From the IMG/VR virus record IMGVR_UViG_3300037485_000842, positions 1 through 43,046 of that record: 43,046 bases of DNA. One strand, written 5' to 3'. The DNA is from a virus. The notes under the pieces were generated by a model, which worked only from the letters and a program-made list of their open reading frames with translations, made no database searches and was not told the DNA's origin. Shown piece after piece: positions 12,590 through 19,286 of this stretch (position 1 is the first letter of the stretch; every line of letters begins with the position of its first letter). The translations under genes and the position numbers were made by a program.

Positions 12590-12899
12590 GAATTGCCAAT
12601 CCTTATCGTCCAGACTGAAGGAAGCGGAGAAGGAGCTTGCAGATTTAAAATCAACATCAATCCCAGCCGTTGAAGTATATCCTCTTGACCAAGAACTCAC
12701 AGAGGACAATGAAGAAAATGTTGACTTGAAAGATAGACTTTCCCAAGCGGAGGAGATAATCTTACACAACGCCCAATCCGGTGTTCTGGTGAGGACGATG
12801 GAGCAGAGTGATATTGAACAGATTGTCCGAGGATTCAACGTATCAGAAACAGGGGCAAAGCTGATTGCTGAAGCCATAGCCAGAAGGATGAAGGGATAA
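12576..12899 (+). CDS. coiled-coil hypothetical protein
   Basis: A 107-aa acidic protein overlapping the HNH gene by 14 bases; GGGAGG precedes the ATG. Heptad-like segments CQSLSSRLKEAEKELADLKS (7-26) and EENVDLKDRLSQAEEIILHN (46-65) suggest a coiled coil. No domain recognised. It ends just before the structured element at 12900. Confidence 0.55.
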   Translation: MEECKNCQSLSSRLKEAEKELADLKSTSIPAVEVYPLDQELTEDNEENVDLKDRLSQAEEIILHNAQSGVLVRTMEQSDIEQIVRGFNVSETGAKLIAEAIARRMKG

Positions 12900-12970
12900 T
12901 GGAACGGTGTCACCCGAAAAACATCGGACTCTGTGCTAGCCTGACGGTGTTTATAGTCCGAGCCGTTCCA
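12900..12970 (+). ncRNA. structured intergenic element, nested inverted repeats
   Basis: TGGAACGG (12900-12907) pairs perfectly with CCGTTCCA (12963-12970). Within it CGGACT (12925-12930) pairs with AGTCCG (12955-12960), and AAACA (12919-12923) could pair with TGTTT (12948-12952) as a crossing, pseudoknot-like helix. The outer stem begins at the base after the upstream stop and ends before the AAAGGAG of the next gene. The layout recalls small structured RNAs (riboswitch or ribozyme) but no known motif is matched; a T-arm is missing, so it is not a tRNA. Confidence 0.45.
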
Positions 12971-12987
12971 AACTAAAGGAGATTGAA

Positions 12988-13272
12988 ATGACTACCGAGC
13001 AAGAGAAGAAGTGTGATTGCAAAATCGAAGAAGCATTGGGGATTACACCAATGTCAAAAGAGGTTACTGGAAACAATGCCATTGATGCACTTAACGACCT
13101 CAAGGACTCCCTGCGGATTGCGGAGGGCGATATCGCTCAACTGCATGACACCCTTCTTTACATGAGGGACTATCTTAAACACAGAATGAGACCAGAACCA
13201 GAAAACGAACTACACTTATGCTTGTTGGGAATTGAACGTGCCAACTCAGCACTTCAGAGGATTAGACAATGA
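12988..13272 (+). CDS. hypothetical protein
   Basis: A 94-aa protein with AAAGGAGATTGAA before its ATG, immediately after the structured element. It begins with a Cys pair (CDCK) and has a helix-rich body (NAIDALNDLKDSLRIAEGDI, HDTLLYMRDYLKHRMRPEP). No family recognised. If the element is regulatory, this gene is its most likely target. Confidence 0.55.
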   Translation: MTTEQEKKCDCKIEEALGITPMSKEVTGNNAIDALNDLKDSLRIAEGDIAQLHDTLLYMRDYLKHRMRPEPENELHLCLLGIERANSALQRIRQ

Positions 13273-13427
13273 CCAGAGAAGATAAAATTCAACAATTATT
13301 AAGACACGCCTTTGGATGCCTTCAGAAATCAAAGTGTAATTGCAAAAAACTGATTCAGGAGTTTCTTCAAAGTGATGAAGTGTCTTTAAACTGGGCAAAG
13401 AAATTAAAACAAACTTCAGAGGATTAG
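13269..13427 (+). CDS. 52-aa cysteine-containing hypothetical protein
   Basis: The ATG at 13269 overlaps the preceding stop as ATGA. The protein has C17, C23 and C25 in a short span (GCLQKSKCNCKK) and is otherwise helical and basic. Its role is unknown. The overlap supports it as a real gene. Confidence 0.5.
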   Translation: MTREDKIQQLLRHAFGCLQKSKCNCKKLIQEFLQSDEVSLNWAKKLKQTSED

Positions 13428-13439
13428 GGGGAGGAAATA

Positions 13440-13601
13440 ATGGGCTACAAATCAAGAGGAAACTATCCGGTAAGTGTATGTCTAAAGAAATGTGCAAATA
13501 GAGACAAAAGAGTTCAGAGTCGTGATGTAATTAAATACACTTATTGTGATCTGTGTATTGGAAGTAAAACGCTGTTTAAACCAATAAAGAGGAGAACTTA
13601 A
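13440..13601 (+). CDS. 53-aa zinc-ribbon microprotein
   Basis: An ATG at 13440 follows GGGGGAGGAAATA. The protein begins MGYKSRGNYP; its cysteines lie at 14, 18, 37 and 40 (CLKKC and CDLC), a four-cysteine ribbon with an insert of basic residues. The basic character suggests nucleic-acid binding. Function unknown. Confidence 0.55.
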   Translation: MGYKSRGNYPVSVCLKKCANRDKRVQSRDVIKYTYCDLCIGSKTLFKPIKRRT

Positions 13602-13602
13602 A

Positions 13603-13719
13603 ATGAAGACTATCATGACACTAATTGTTATTGCGTTCATTTCAACTGTGATTATTAACGGGCCGAAAGGAGAGTCTGTTATCTGTACGACAAGCGGGTC
13701 AACAACGATTTGCAATTAA
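13603..13719 (+). CDS. 38-aa membrane or secreted microprotein
   Basis: ATG 13603 with AGAGGAGAACTTAA upstream. Residues 4-19 are a hydrophobic stretch; the rest is a short polar tail, GPKGESVICTTSGSTTICN, with two cysteines nine residues apart that could form a disulfide outside the cell membrane. It is the last gene of the rightward arm and overlaps the end of the opposite late arm by 21 bases. Function unknown. Confidence 0.5.
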   Translation: MKTIMTLIVIAFISTVIINGPKGESVICTTSGSTTICN

Positions 13720-14085
13720 GAGGGCGATTGAGAACATAAGCCAGTACCATGCAAAACAGATCAGTCTGACTAGAAAGTCGTTCTTTAAGAGTTTAAATAG
13801 CCATGAGTCGATTCCGTAAGCTGGAGCGACCCAAGTCATAAATGGGATGGCTAGAAAGATCGGCCATTTGACTCCGAATAGGAATGCTGATCCGCAGACC
13901 ACGATTGGAACACCGATTCTTCTGAAGGCTTTGTTTCCATGCTCCCATCCTCCGAGTCTCCAAAGGATTCCACAGACGATCATGACCGGTATGACCCACC
14001 ACCCAACAATAAAGTAGAGGGGAAACTGGAGACACGCCCCAATGAAGATTTCTTCCCAGTTATCGAAGAATGATCTTATTTCCAT
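13699..14085 (-). CDS. multi-pass membrane protein
   Basis: A 128-aa protein starting at the ATG 14085, which overlaps the upstream gene. Hydrophobic segments lie at about 13-39 (FIGACLQFPLYFIVGWWVIP), 58-70 (VPIVVCGSAFLFG), 72-84 and 103-126, so three to four passes. The LWRLGGWEHGNKAFRRIG segment between the first passes is charged. I recall similar proteins in other phage late regions. It could be a holin or a membrane partner. It is the last gene of the leftward arm. Confidence 0.55.
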   Translation of the reverse strand: MEIRSFFDNWEEIFIGACLQFPLYFIVGWWVIPVMIVCGILWRLGGWEHGNKAFRRIGVPIVVCGSAFLFGVKWPIFLAIPFMTWVAPAYGIDSWLFKLLKNDFLVRLICFAWYWLMFSIALLIANRC

Positions 14086-14369
14086 GGAAGCAAGTGAACC
14101 ACAAGTGAAGCAATCGCAAGAAGAAGTGATGACAGGGAGATTATCCCAAGCCAAAACTTCCCGTCCTGCATGGCTTTTGTGAAGTTAGTTGAGAGAGTTT
14201 TTCCGGATCGAATCACAGATACGACCTCTCCGGCTCCGACACAACATCCGATTCCGACGAACACCCAGAAGAATATGAGCTGCCCCATGATCCAGAGTGT
14301 AAGAAGAAGGATTGCGTAGAACACTAACATGATTACGAGTGCAGTTGCCCGAATCAGTTTCCCACTCAT
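14076..14369 (-). CDS. three-pass membrane protein, holin candidate
   Basis: A 97-aa protein with three likely membrane helices: about 7-29 (RATALVIMLVFYAILLLTLW), 31-50 and 73-92 (LGIISLSSLLLAIASLVV). Holins are small membrane proteins of one to three passes. The position within a row of small membrane genes after the tail genes fits lysis. Start coupled by ATGA to the gene before. Function is inference. Confidence 0.5.
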   Translation of the reverse strand: MSGKLIRATALVIMLVFYAILLLTLWIMGQLIFFWVFVGIGCCVGAGEVVSVIRSGKTLSTNFTKAMQDGKFWLGIISLSSLLLAIASLVVHLLPWK

Positions 14370-14464
14370 TTCTTAATCTCCTTTGCGAGTTGCTGTTCAA
14401 GATACTCAAGCTCTTTCCTCTTCTGCTTGATCAGGGAGCGAAGAATTCTCACGTACTTGTTCAT
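14366..14464 (-). CDS. 32-aa basic helical microprotein
   Basis: The ATG at 14464 overlaps the end of the lipoprotein gene (ATGA) and its stop overlaps the next start. The peptide MNKYVRILRSLIKQKRKELE followed by YLEQQLAKEIKK is one long amphipathic, basic helix with heptad features. It resembles a short coiled coil. Function unknown; linked by position to the lysis genes. Confidence 0.5.
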   Translation of the reverse strand: MNKYVRILRSLIKQKRKELEYLEQQLAKEIKK

Positions 14465-14715
14465 TTGGGAGCCTGATCCTTCTTCTTCATTCCGAGAATC
14501 CCAAGGGCAACAAACAGGATGCAAGACCCTGACGCCCCTACAGCGATCGGCCCCCAAGGAGAAGCCACGGCCTGTCCAACGCTCGCATACCTCTGAGCCT
14601 CTGCGAGACACAACGGATCAGACGCACAATCTGCCTGAGCGGATGTCCATTTTGAGACCGCCGCACAGCCCATCAACATGATACAGAAACTTATCAGCAA
14701 CAATGTTCTTTTCAT
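14461..14715 (-). CDS. lipoprotein with C-terminal membrane helix, u-spanin candidate
   Basis: An 84-aa protein beginning with a lipoprotein signal (KRTLLLISFCIMLMGC, lipobox LMGC at 14-17). A short periplasmic part follows (18-54, with several cysteines), then a membrane helix near the C-terminus (about 55-76) and a KKKDQAPK tail. An N-terminal lipid anchor plus a C-terminal inner-membrane helix is the defining topology of unimolecular spanins such as T1 gp11, which fuse outer and inner membranes in lysis. The periplasmic span is shorter than in T1 gp11, so the call is tentative. Confidence 0.5.
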   Translation of the reverse strand: MKRTLLLISFCIMLMGCAAVSKWTSAQADCASDPLCLAEAQRYASVGQAVASPWGPIAVGASGSCILFVALGILGMKKKDQAPK

Positions 14716-14903
14716 TTTGGTCGCTTTCCAGTGAGGAGAACCTCACCGAGTTTGGTGATGATTGTGCAAGCACGTTCCCAAGCGTTGTCATCAGTCTGAG
14801 GCGTGGCATCAAGAACATCCCTCACGGCTTTCATGATCTGAATTGATAGGACATAACCAACTCCAACCTGAACCCAATTAATACTATTGAACCATTCCAT
14901 CAT
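14712..14903 (-). CDS. small protein with a hydrophobic helix
   Basis: A 63-aa protein with GGGAGG eight bases before the ATG at 14903. Residues 9-26 (WVQVGVGYVLSIQIMKAV) are moderately hydrophobic, perhaps a membrane helix. The C-terminal part ends in GEVLLTGKRPK. A small protein of this type often follows tail genes in other phages. Function not known; possibly holin-associated. Confidence 0.5.
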   Translation of the reverse strand: MMEWFNSINWVQVGVGYVLSIQIMKAVRDVLDATPQTDDNAWERACTIITKLGEVLLTGKRPK

Positions 14904-14904
14904 A

Positions 14905-15081
14905 TTAATATCCTCCCTGTTGTAGTTTTGCATACGGACAATGGAGAACTTTCTCATCCAGTTGTCGTTTCAACTCATCAAGTTCCCGATACAACTCTAA
15001 CGTGCTTATCTTCTCCCTTGAATGCTCAGACGGAAGTCTTGCGATGCGTTTCAACACCTCAAGGATTCCGCATTCTTTCAT
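14905..15081 (-). CDS. small charged hypothetical protein
   Basis: A 58-aa protein starting at the ATG 15081, coupled to the preceding gene by ATGA; the upstream ATG at 15096 is less likely. The segment TLELYRELDELKRQLDEKVL is a probable coiled coil. No recognised family. It lies between the XhlA-like gene and the small membrane gene. Confidence 0.5.
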   Translation of the reverse strand: MKECGILEVLKRIARLPSEHSREKISTLELYRELDELKRQLDEKVLHCPYAKLQQGGY

Positions 15082-15332
15082 CGTATTCTTACCCATTCAG
15101 CGATGATTCCAAGAAGCCCTGCCGAAACAAGAACCCATAAAGCCTTCAGTTGCACTTTAATTCCTTTTGTTTCCTCAATCCTCGCAATGCACTGAAGGCC
15201 GTTAACTTTTTCATTGAGCCGATCAAGTTTCTTGCAAAGAGCGATTCTGTAATCAGTGGTTGTTTCCATCCAGTTCTCAACTCGCTCAGTCAGAACCTCG
15301 ATCCTTGAATCGTCTTTCCTGCGTTCTTCCAT
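15078..15332 (-). CDS. XhlA-like coiled-coil protein with C-terminal membrane helix
   Basis: An 84-aa protein. An N-terminal charged coiled coil (EERRKDDSRIEVLTERVENW) leads to a C-terminal hydrophobic helix at about 64-80 (LKALWVLVSAGLLGIIAEWV). This is the architecture of XhlA/holin-associated proteins. The GGAATGAGGTT before the ATG overlaps the end of the previous gene. A role in lysis together with the nearby small membrane proteins is likely, but no assay is implied. Confidence 0.55.
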   Translation of the reverse strand: MEERRKDDSRIEVLTERVENWMETTTDYRIALCKKLDRLNEKVNGLQCIARIEETKGIKVQLKALWVLVSAGLLGIIAEWVRIR

Positions 15333-15336
15333 AACC

Positions 15337-15492
15337 TCATTCCTTTACCGGCTCCGAAGTTGAAACCGCTTTATCTTTTTTCGAAATCTCTTGGTTGATG
15401 AAGCGAAGATTGCTTTGAGCTTGCTCGATTCTTACGAGTTCATCATACGCCAACACCTTCAGTTCATTCAGGCTTAGTTTCGATAAGTCCAT
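15337..15492 (-). CDS. 51-aa conserved phage protein
   Basis: Found by reading the gap between neighbouring frames. ATG at 15492 with GGAGG seven bases upstream; stop at 15337. The protein MDLSKLSLNELKVLAYDELV followed by RIEQAQSNLRFINQEISKKD is helical, with a polar tail. I recall small phage proteins with this LKVLAYD-LxxLEQxQ pattern. Function unknown; it leads the lysis block. Confidence 0.6.
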   Translation of the reverse strand: MDLSKLSLNELKVLAYDELVRIEQAQSNLRFINQEISKKDKAVSTSEPVKE

Positions 15493-15530
15493 TTTCATCC
15501 TCCACGGTTTCAGGGTTCACATCGTTACAC

Positions 15531-15827
15531 TTATAGGTTTGTTCCGTCATAGGTGAAGTTTGCAGAGTCTACAAGAAGCCCTGCTGTTCCTGCGTAGGTA
15601 ACTCTTCCCGCTGTTAATCCAGAGTCTGTAATCTGATTGGCTTTGAATGTTGTGCCGTTATAGGTAAGATTGGCACTATCGGTGAGTATCCCAGATGCTC
15701 CAGAATACGTCACTCGTCCTGCGGTAAGCCCTGTATCAGTGATTGACGCACCGATTAACCCAACTACTCCAAGATTAACAGACTGCGTGACGTTTGTGTT
15801 CGTTCCTTCCTGAACATGAACTGGCAT
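15531..15827 (-). CDS. tail-fibre-like protein with two repeats
   Basis: A 98-aa protein that is mostly two copies of a beta-rich repeat: DTGLTAGRVTYSG followed by DSANLTYNGTTF, and DSGLTAGRVTYAG followed by DSANFTYDGTNL. Larger fibre proteins in other phages carry many such units; here only two remain and the frame ends right after a unit, suggesting a truncated or modular fibre. The start overlaps the upstream gene in TAATG. It is probably an accessory adhesin subunit on the tail. Confidence 0.6.
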   Translation of the reverse strand: MPVHVQEGTNTNVTQSVNLGVVGLIGASITDTGLTAGRVTYSGASGILTDSANLTYNGTTFKANQITDSGLTAGRVTYAGTAGLLVDSANFTYDGTNL

Positions 15828-17455
15828 TATGCACCTACTCCCATGAGCATTCTAAACGAAGAGCCCGTAGATGCGGCAGTAAATATCCATCCATTGTTTC
15901 CAGAAACATTCGTATTCCCATCCGTTAGAAGAGAATTCCAAGTTGCCCCACCCGATGCTGTAGAATCTTGGATTGAAGTATTCTTGACCGTGTTCGTTCC
16001 AGCGGTGTCCGAGATCGTCCAAGCATTCCCTGCAGAAGTTGACTGAATCGTAGTCCCTGCCCCCTGACAATCAAAGCTCGTAACTGTCTGAGTTGTTCCG
16101 TTAGTGAATGAGGCAGTCCCACCCGTTGCAATCTTTAAACCCGTGAACGTCGAGCTTCCAACAAATGACGTTGTTCCGCTTGCTATGACGTTATACGCTC
16201 CTGAGACTGCCCCTGCTGTGCGAGTCCAAGTGTGGGTGAAGGTAAGATCAGAACCTAGAGCGATGTTTGCTCCTTGGGTGATGTTGTACCAGCTCATTCC
16301 GTTCGTGTTCAGGGTGCAGGAGCCAGATATCTTAAGGGTTGAAGTCCCTGCTGAAACTGTCCCTGCTGTGTATGTCCACGTCCCAGTATTATAAGAAATT
16401 GTCCCAGAAAGAGTGAGCGTGTTCCCAGACTTGTTTATGATTATCGGGAGTTTGTAAATATCAGTTGAACCAACTGCCGTCCATGTCTGATTCGCTCCAC
16501 CAGATATTTCAAGAGCAGAAACAGTCCCTGTAAAATTCAATTGAGAATCGGAGGTTATATTCCCCTGAGCATAGAGTTTATACGATGATCCATCAATCGT
16601 GCAGTCTCCGCCAGCGTTACCATAAAATATTAGATCGTTTGTTACAGTCACATTCCCTGATAATGTAACCTTAACCGGATTGTATCCTCTAAGAGTAAAC
16701 GAGTATAAGTTCCCACCTGGATTCATGGTTAAATTCGTCGTTCCTCTTACTTCTAATATGCTTGTATTTGTTGTCCAATCAACAGTTCCAGAAGTGTAAA
16801 CAAGAGTATTCGTTCCCAAATTATAGTAGACCGTTCCTGCAAAATATACTGTTCCTCCAGTGGACGCTATCGTCAGATTCGTAATTGATTTTGTTGCTCC
16901 TCCAGTAAAGGTTTGGTCACCACTTCCAGATAGACTTATGACCGTTGTTCCGAGAATTGCACCATTCCCAGAAAGTGTTACATTTCCTTTTGCTAGAATT
17001 GAATTTCCTGTGAGCGTTGTTCCTGCCCCATTCCCACCAGAGAAGGTAGTCACTCCATTTACAGTACAATTATCTCCAAAGGTAAACGTCCTAGTTCCAC
17101 TAGACGCAATCTCAAAATCAGTAAATTCCTTCCCCCCTGTCGTAATCGTGCTCGTCGCGTTCACCGTGACCTTATACGTACTCGGCGTAAACGTCATGCC
17201 AGAGACAAGGGTGATCGAGCCGGAGACTGTGAGGTTGGCCCCCAAGGTCAGCGTCTGTGCATAATTCGTACAGTCCACGCTCTTAGCCACACTCGTCCCG
17301 TTGGTCGTAGCGGCAGGGCTACTGGCATCAAGGAAACAATCATCAGAGGCGGTAGGAGCCGCCGCAGGGTGAGTTGCCCCACCGCTAGACGTAGCCCAAT
17401 TATCCTTATCGTCCCAATGAGCGTCAGTGTGTCCGACGAAATACAGACTTGCCAT
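15827..17455 (-). CDS. beta-helical tail fibre / receptor-binding protein
   Basis: A 542-aa protein very rich in Ser, Thr, Gly and Asn with short strands at regular intervals (TLTGNSILAKGNVTLSGN, TVTNDLIFYGNAGGDCTIDG), the pattern of a parallel beta-helix. The N-terminal MASLYFVGHTDAHWDDKDNW is a conserved attachment-type start seen in other phage fibres. It should bind the host surface. No enzymatic motif is obvious. GAGGTAAAATAA precedes the ATG. It lies with other fibre genes. Confidence 0.65.
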   Translation of the reverse strand: MASLYFVGHTDAHWDDKDNWATSSGGATHPAAAPTASDDCFLDASSPAATTNGTSVAKSVDCTNYAQTLTLGANLTVSGSITLVSGMTFTPSTYKVTVNATSTITTGGKEFTDFEIASSGTRTFTFGDNCTVNGVTTFSGGNGAGTTLTGNSILAKGNVTLSGNGAILGTTVISLSGSGDQTFTGGATKSITNLTIASTGGTVYFAGTVYYNLGTNTLVYTSGTVDWTTNTSILEVRGTTNLTMNPGGNLYSFTLRGYNPVKVTLSGNVTVTNDLIFYGNAGGDCTIDGSSYKLYAQGNITSDSQLNFTGTVSALEISGGANQTWTAVGSTDIYKLPIIINKSGNTLTLSGTISYNTGTWTYTAGTVSAGTSTLKISGSCTLNTNGMSWYNITQGANIALGSDLTFTHTWTRTAGAVSGAYNVIASGTTSFVGSSTFTGLKIATGGTASFTNGTTQTVTSFDCQGAGTTIQSTSAGNAWTISDTAGTNTVKNTSIQDSTASGGATWNSLLTDGNTNVSGNNGWIFTAASTGSSFRMLMGVGA

Positions 17456-17734
17456 TTATTTTACCTCTGCAACAACCCTTTGACTGATTGGTTTATTGAC
17501 CTTCTTCACAGCATCTTCGTACAAGAGATTCACTTTCTCAATCGCTTTCTTCCGACTTTTAACTTCCTCAATGATATTCTTCGCAGTCTCATCCACCTCA
17601 CTCGAAAGCTTCGGGCGAAACATTGGGCGTGTGAGAGTCTCCGTGTAAACTCCGTCCGTGATCTCAACCTTCAGGATCAATCCTGTTCCGTTCTCATCCT
17701 TAGTAATCTCTTTAGGTGTCGCTGTCCAAGCCAT
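17456..17734 (-). CDS. hypothetical protein of the fibre region
   Basis: A 92-aa protein with AAGGAGGAGTT upstream of its ATG. An N-terminal beta part (GLILKVEITDGVYTETLTRP) is followed by a charged helix (ETAKNIIEEVKSRKKAIEKV). Position between two fibre genes suggests a virion component or fibre chaperone. I do not recognise a family. Confidence 0.55.
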   Translation of the reverse strand: MAWTATPKEITKDENGTGLILKVEITDGVYTETLTRPMFRPKLSSEVDETAKNIIEEVKSRKKAIEKVNLLYEDAVKKVNKPISQRVVAEVK

Positions 17735-17743
17735 AACTCCTCC

Positions 17744-19060
17744 TTATGCTTCTTCGTAATAAGTGATTGCTCCGGAAACTTGAACAGCACCGCCAAGTTC
17801 CATATTGAGTAAAGTATTCACTCCTGTTTCAAACCAATGATTAGTTGGATCGGAAGGAGGTGGAAGAACAAACCCACCAGTTGCTCCGATACTCATCACT
17901 CCAGTTAGAGCAGTCCCCGCCGCTCCGCTCTCAAAACGAACCGTAACCGCAGTAATTGCCACCAAGAATACCGATAAAACTTTAATCTTCTTGTCCACAA
18001 CAGCCGCAACTATTGTATTGTCCCCACTCGTTGCTCCTGAGATAACTGCCCGTTTAATTGTCTTTCCACTAGCAAAAGAGAGAACGTCAACATCACCGAT
18101 GTTATTCGTCCCCGCAGGTAATGCCGCCACAACATCAACTTGGGCCTCACTACCAGAAATACAGTTATCGATTACTTCAACAGCGGTCTTAATCGCTGAG
18201 GCACTTGCTTCAGTCATATTAAGATTCCCTGCGGTGGCCTGAGTAACTCCGATGCTTTGACTTGCCGAAACATTGACAGTCCCAATCACTTTCGTTGTTT
18301 CAGCCCCAAGAGTACAAGCCGCTTGAACCGCAAAGGTTCCGCTGTTCTTGACGTTTCCAATCTCTGCGACTCCTTCCGCTAACTTCCCGAACTCAGCAGT
18401 TCCTGCGGCTAAGACCACAGCCCCCGTATTACAGGCCGTGATCTTTCCATCAATCGAGGTAATTCCTGCATTTGTTACTGCAACAGCATTTGTGATCGAG
18501 GTTACAGCCGTTACCGTCCCTGACTTAACAACCACTTCATTAGCGTTCGCCGTGGCTTGATCAATTCCAACTTTTCCTAGAAGATTTGTCCCTGCTCCAA
18601 GAGCGGGCATTGAAGTAACAACAACATCATGATTGTTCGCTAACTGCTTCGCAGAAGTCGCCGCCCCTGTCGGTAATGCACAACTGGCTACGTCAACGTC
18701 CCCGATATCAACCCCTGAGTTTGCAGTCAACTTCCCGATTCCTGCAGTCCCCGCCGCTAGAACAACCGCTCCGGTATTACACGCTGTAATCTTCCCGTCT
18801 ATTGACGTTATCCCTGCATTCGTGACCGCCACAGGATTCGTAATCCCCGTGACTGCTGTAATCGTCCCACTCGTAATCACTGCGGCCTTCACATCAACCG
18901 CAAGACCATTGGCTCCGATGACACCCTTAGTCGTACCATCGAGAGTCCCATCCATCAACTTAACATACTGAACCTTACAACTTCCTAGTGTTGCGTCAGT
19001 CACTTCATCAGCCGCAACTGTATTCCCTGTCCCCGGTGTCACTACTACGTTATCAGCCAT
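17744..19060 (-). CDS. large fibre protein with internal repeat
   Basis: A 438-aa Ala/Val/Thr/Gly-rich protein. Residues 77-106 and 193-222 are identical (30 residues, beginning VAVTNAGITSIDGKITACNT). A segment of the type IGTVNVSASQSIGVTQATAG follows, known from other phage fibres. The C-terminal domain (KVLSVFLVAITAVTVRFESG, WFETGVNTLLNMELGG) resembles a conserved beta domain of phage tail proteins. It is probably a tail appendage. AAGGGAG precedes the ATG. Confidence 0.6.
   Translation of the reverse strand: MADNVVVTPGTGNTVAADEVTDATLGSCKVQYVKLMDGTLDGTTKGVIGANGLAVDVKAAVITSGTITAVTGITNPVAVTNAGITSIDGKITACNTGAVVLAAGTAGIGKLTANSGVDIGDVDVASCALPTGAATSAKQLANNHDVVVTSMPALGAGTNLLGKVGIDQATANANEVVVKSGTVTAVTSITNAVAVTNAGITSIDGKITACNTGAVVLAAGTAEFGKLAEGVAEIGNVKNSGTFAVQAACTLGAETTKVIGTVNVSASQSIGVTQATAGNLNMTEASASAIKTAVEVIDNCISGSEAQVDVVAALPAGTNNIGDVDVLSFASGKTIKRAVISGATSGDNTIVAAVVDKKIKVLSVFLVAITAVTVRFESGAAGTALTGVMSIGATGGFVLPPPSDPTNHWFETGVNTLLNMELGGAVQVSGAITYYEEA
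18395..18484 (-). repeat. internal fibre repeat, copy 2
   Basis: Encodes residues 193-222 of the 438-aa fibre protein, identical in protein to copy 1. From Ala194 on, 23 of 29 codons differ from copy 1, all synonymously. The DNA is thus much less similar than the protein. Confidence 0.8.
18743..18832 (-). repeat. internal fibre repeat, copy 1
   Basis: Encodes residues 77-106, identical in protein to copy 2 (193-222) and offset by 116 residues. The bases at third codon positions differ almost throughout. Confidence 0.8.
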
Positions 19061-19072
19061 TGTAATCTCCCT

Positions 19073-19282
19073 TTAAAAGTAAGTTAATCCTAGCAATATG
19101 CCAATCGGTTGTCCCTGTGGCTGAATATTAATAGTGTCTAAGGCCCCGTCTGTTTTTACAGTTAATTTCCAGAGCCGTCCGTTTGCGTCTCGTAAGATAA
19201 GATAATCAACTGCTAATGCTTCAATATCATCTTCTGTGATAATTTGTTTCGTTTGAGCTAGATAGGGTTGCCGAATACTCAT
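19073..19282 (-). CDS. small conserved virion-region protein
   Basis: A 69-aa protein beginning MSIRQPYLAQTKQIITEDDI. The start at 19282 is chosen because it lies just after the upstream stop; an earlier in-frame ATG would overlap. The central YLILRDANGRLWKLTVKTDG is a probable beta hairpin, and the C-terminal IGILLGLTYF is hydrophobic. No family recognised. Tail or fibre accessory by position. Confidence 0.5.
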   Translation of the reverse strand: MSIRQPYLAQTKQIITEDDIEALAVDYLILRDANGRLWKLTVKTDGALDTINIQPQGQPIGILLGLTYF

Positions 19283-19286
19283 TAAA

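Noticed and set aside
12900-12970. tRNA gene
   Set aside because: The outer stem and 3' A look like an acceptor stem, but there is no T-arm (no TTCGA loop), no normal D-arm and no anticodon arm spacing.
12900-12970. hammerhead ribozyme
   Set aside because: GTC and CGAAA are present by chance, but the CUGAUGA core and the stem order are missing.
16860-17264. 134-aa plus-strand frame, Val/Pro-rich
   Set aside because: Mirror image of the beta-helix fibre gene; low-complexity antisense frame.
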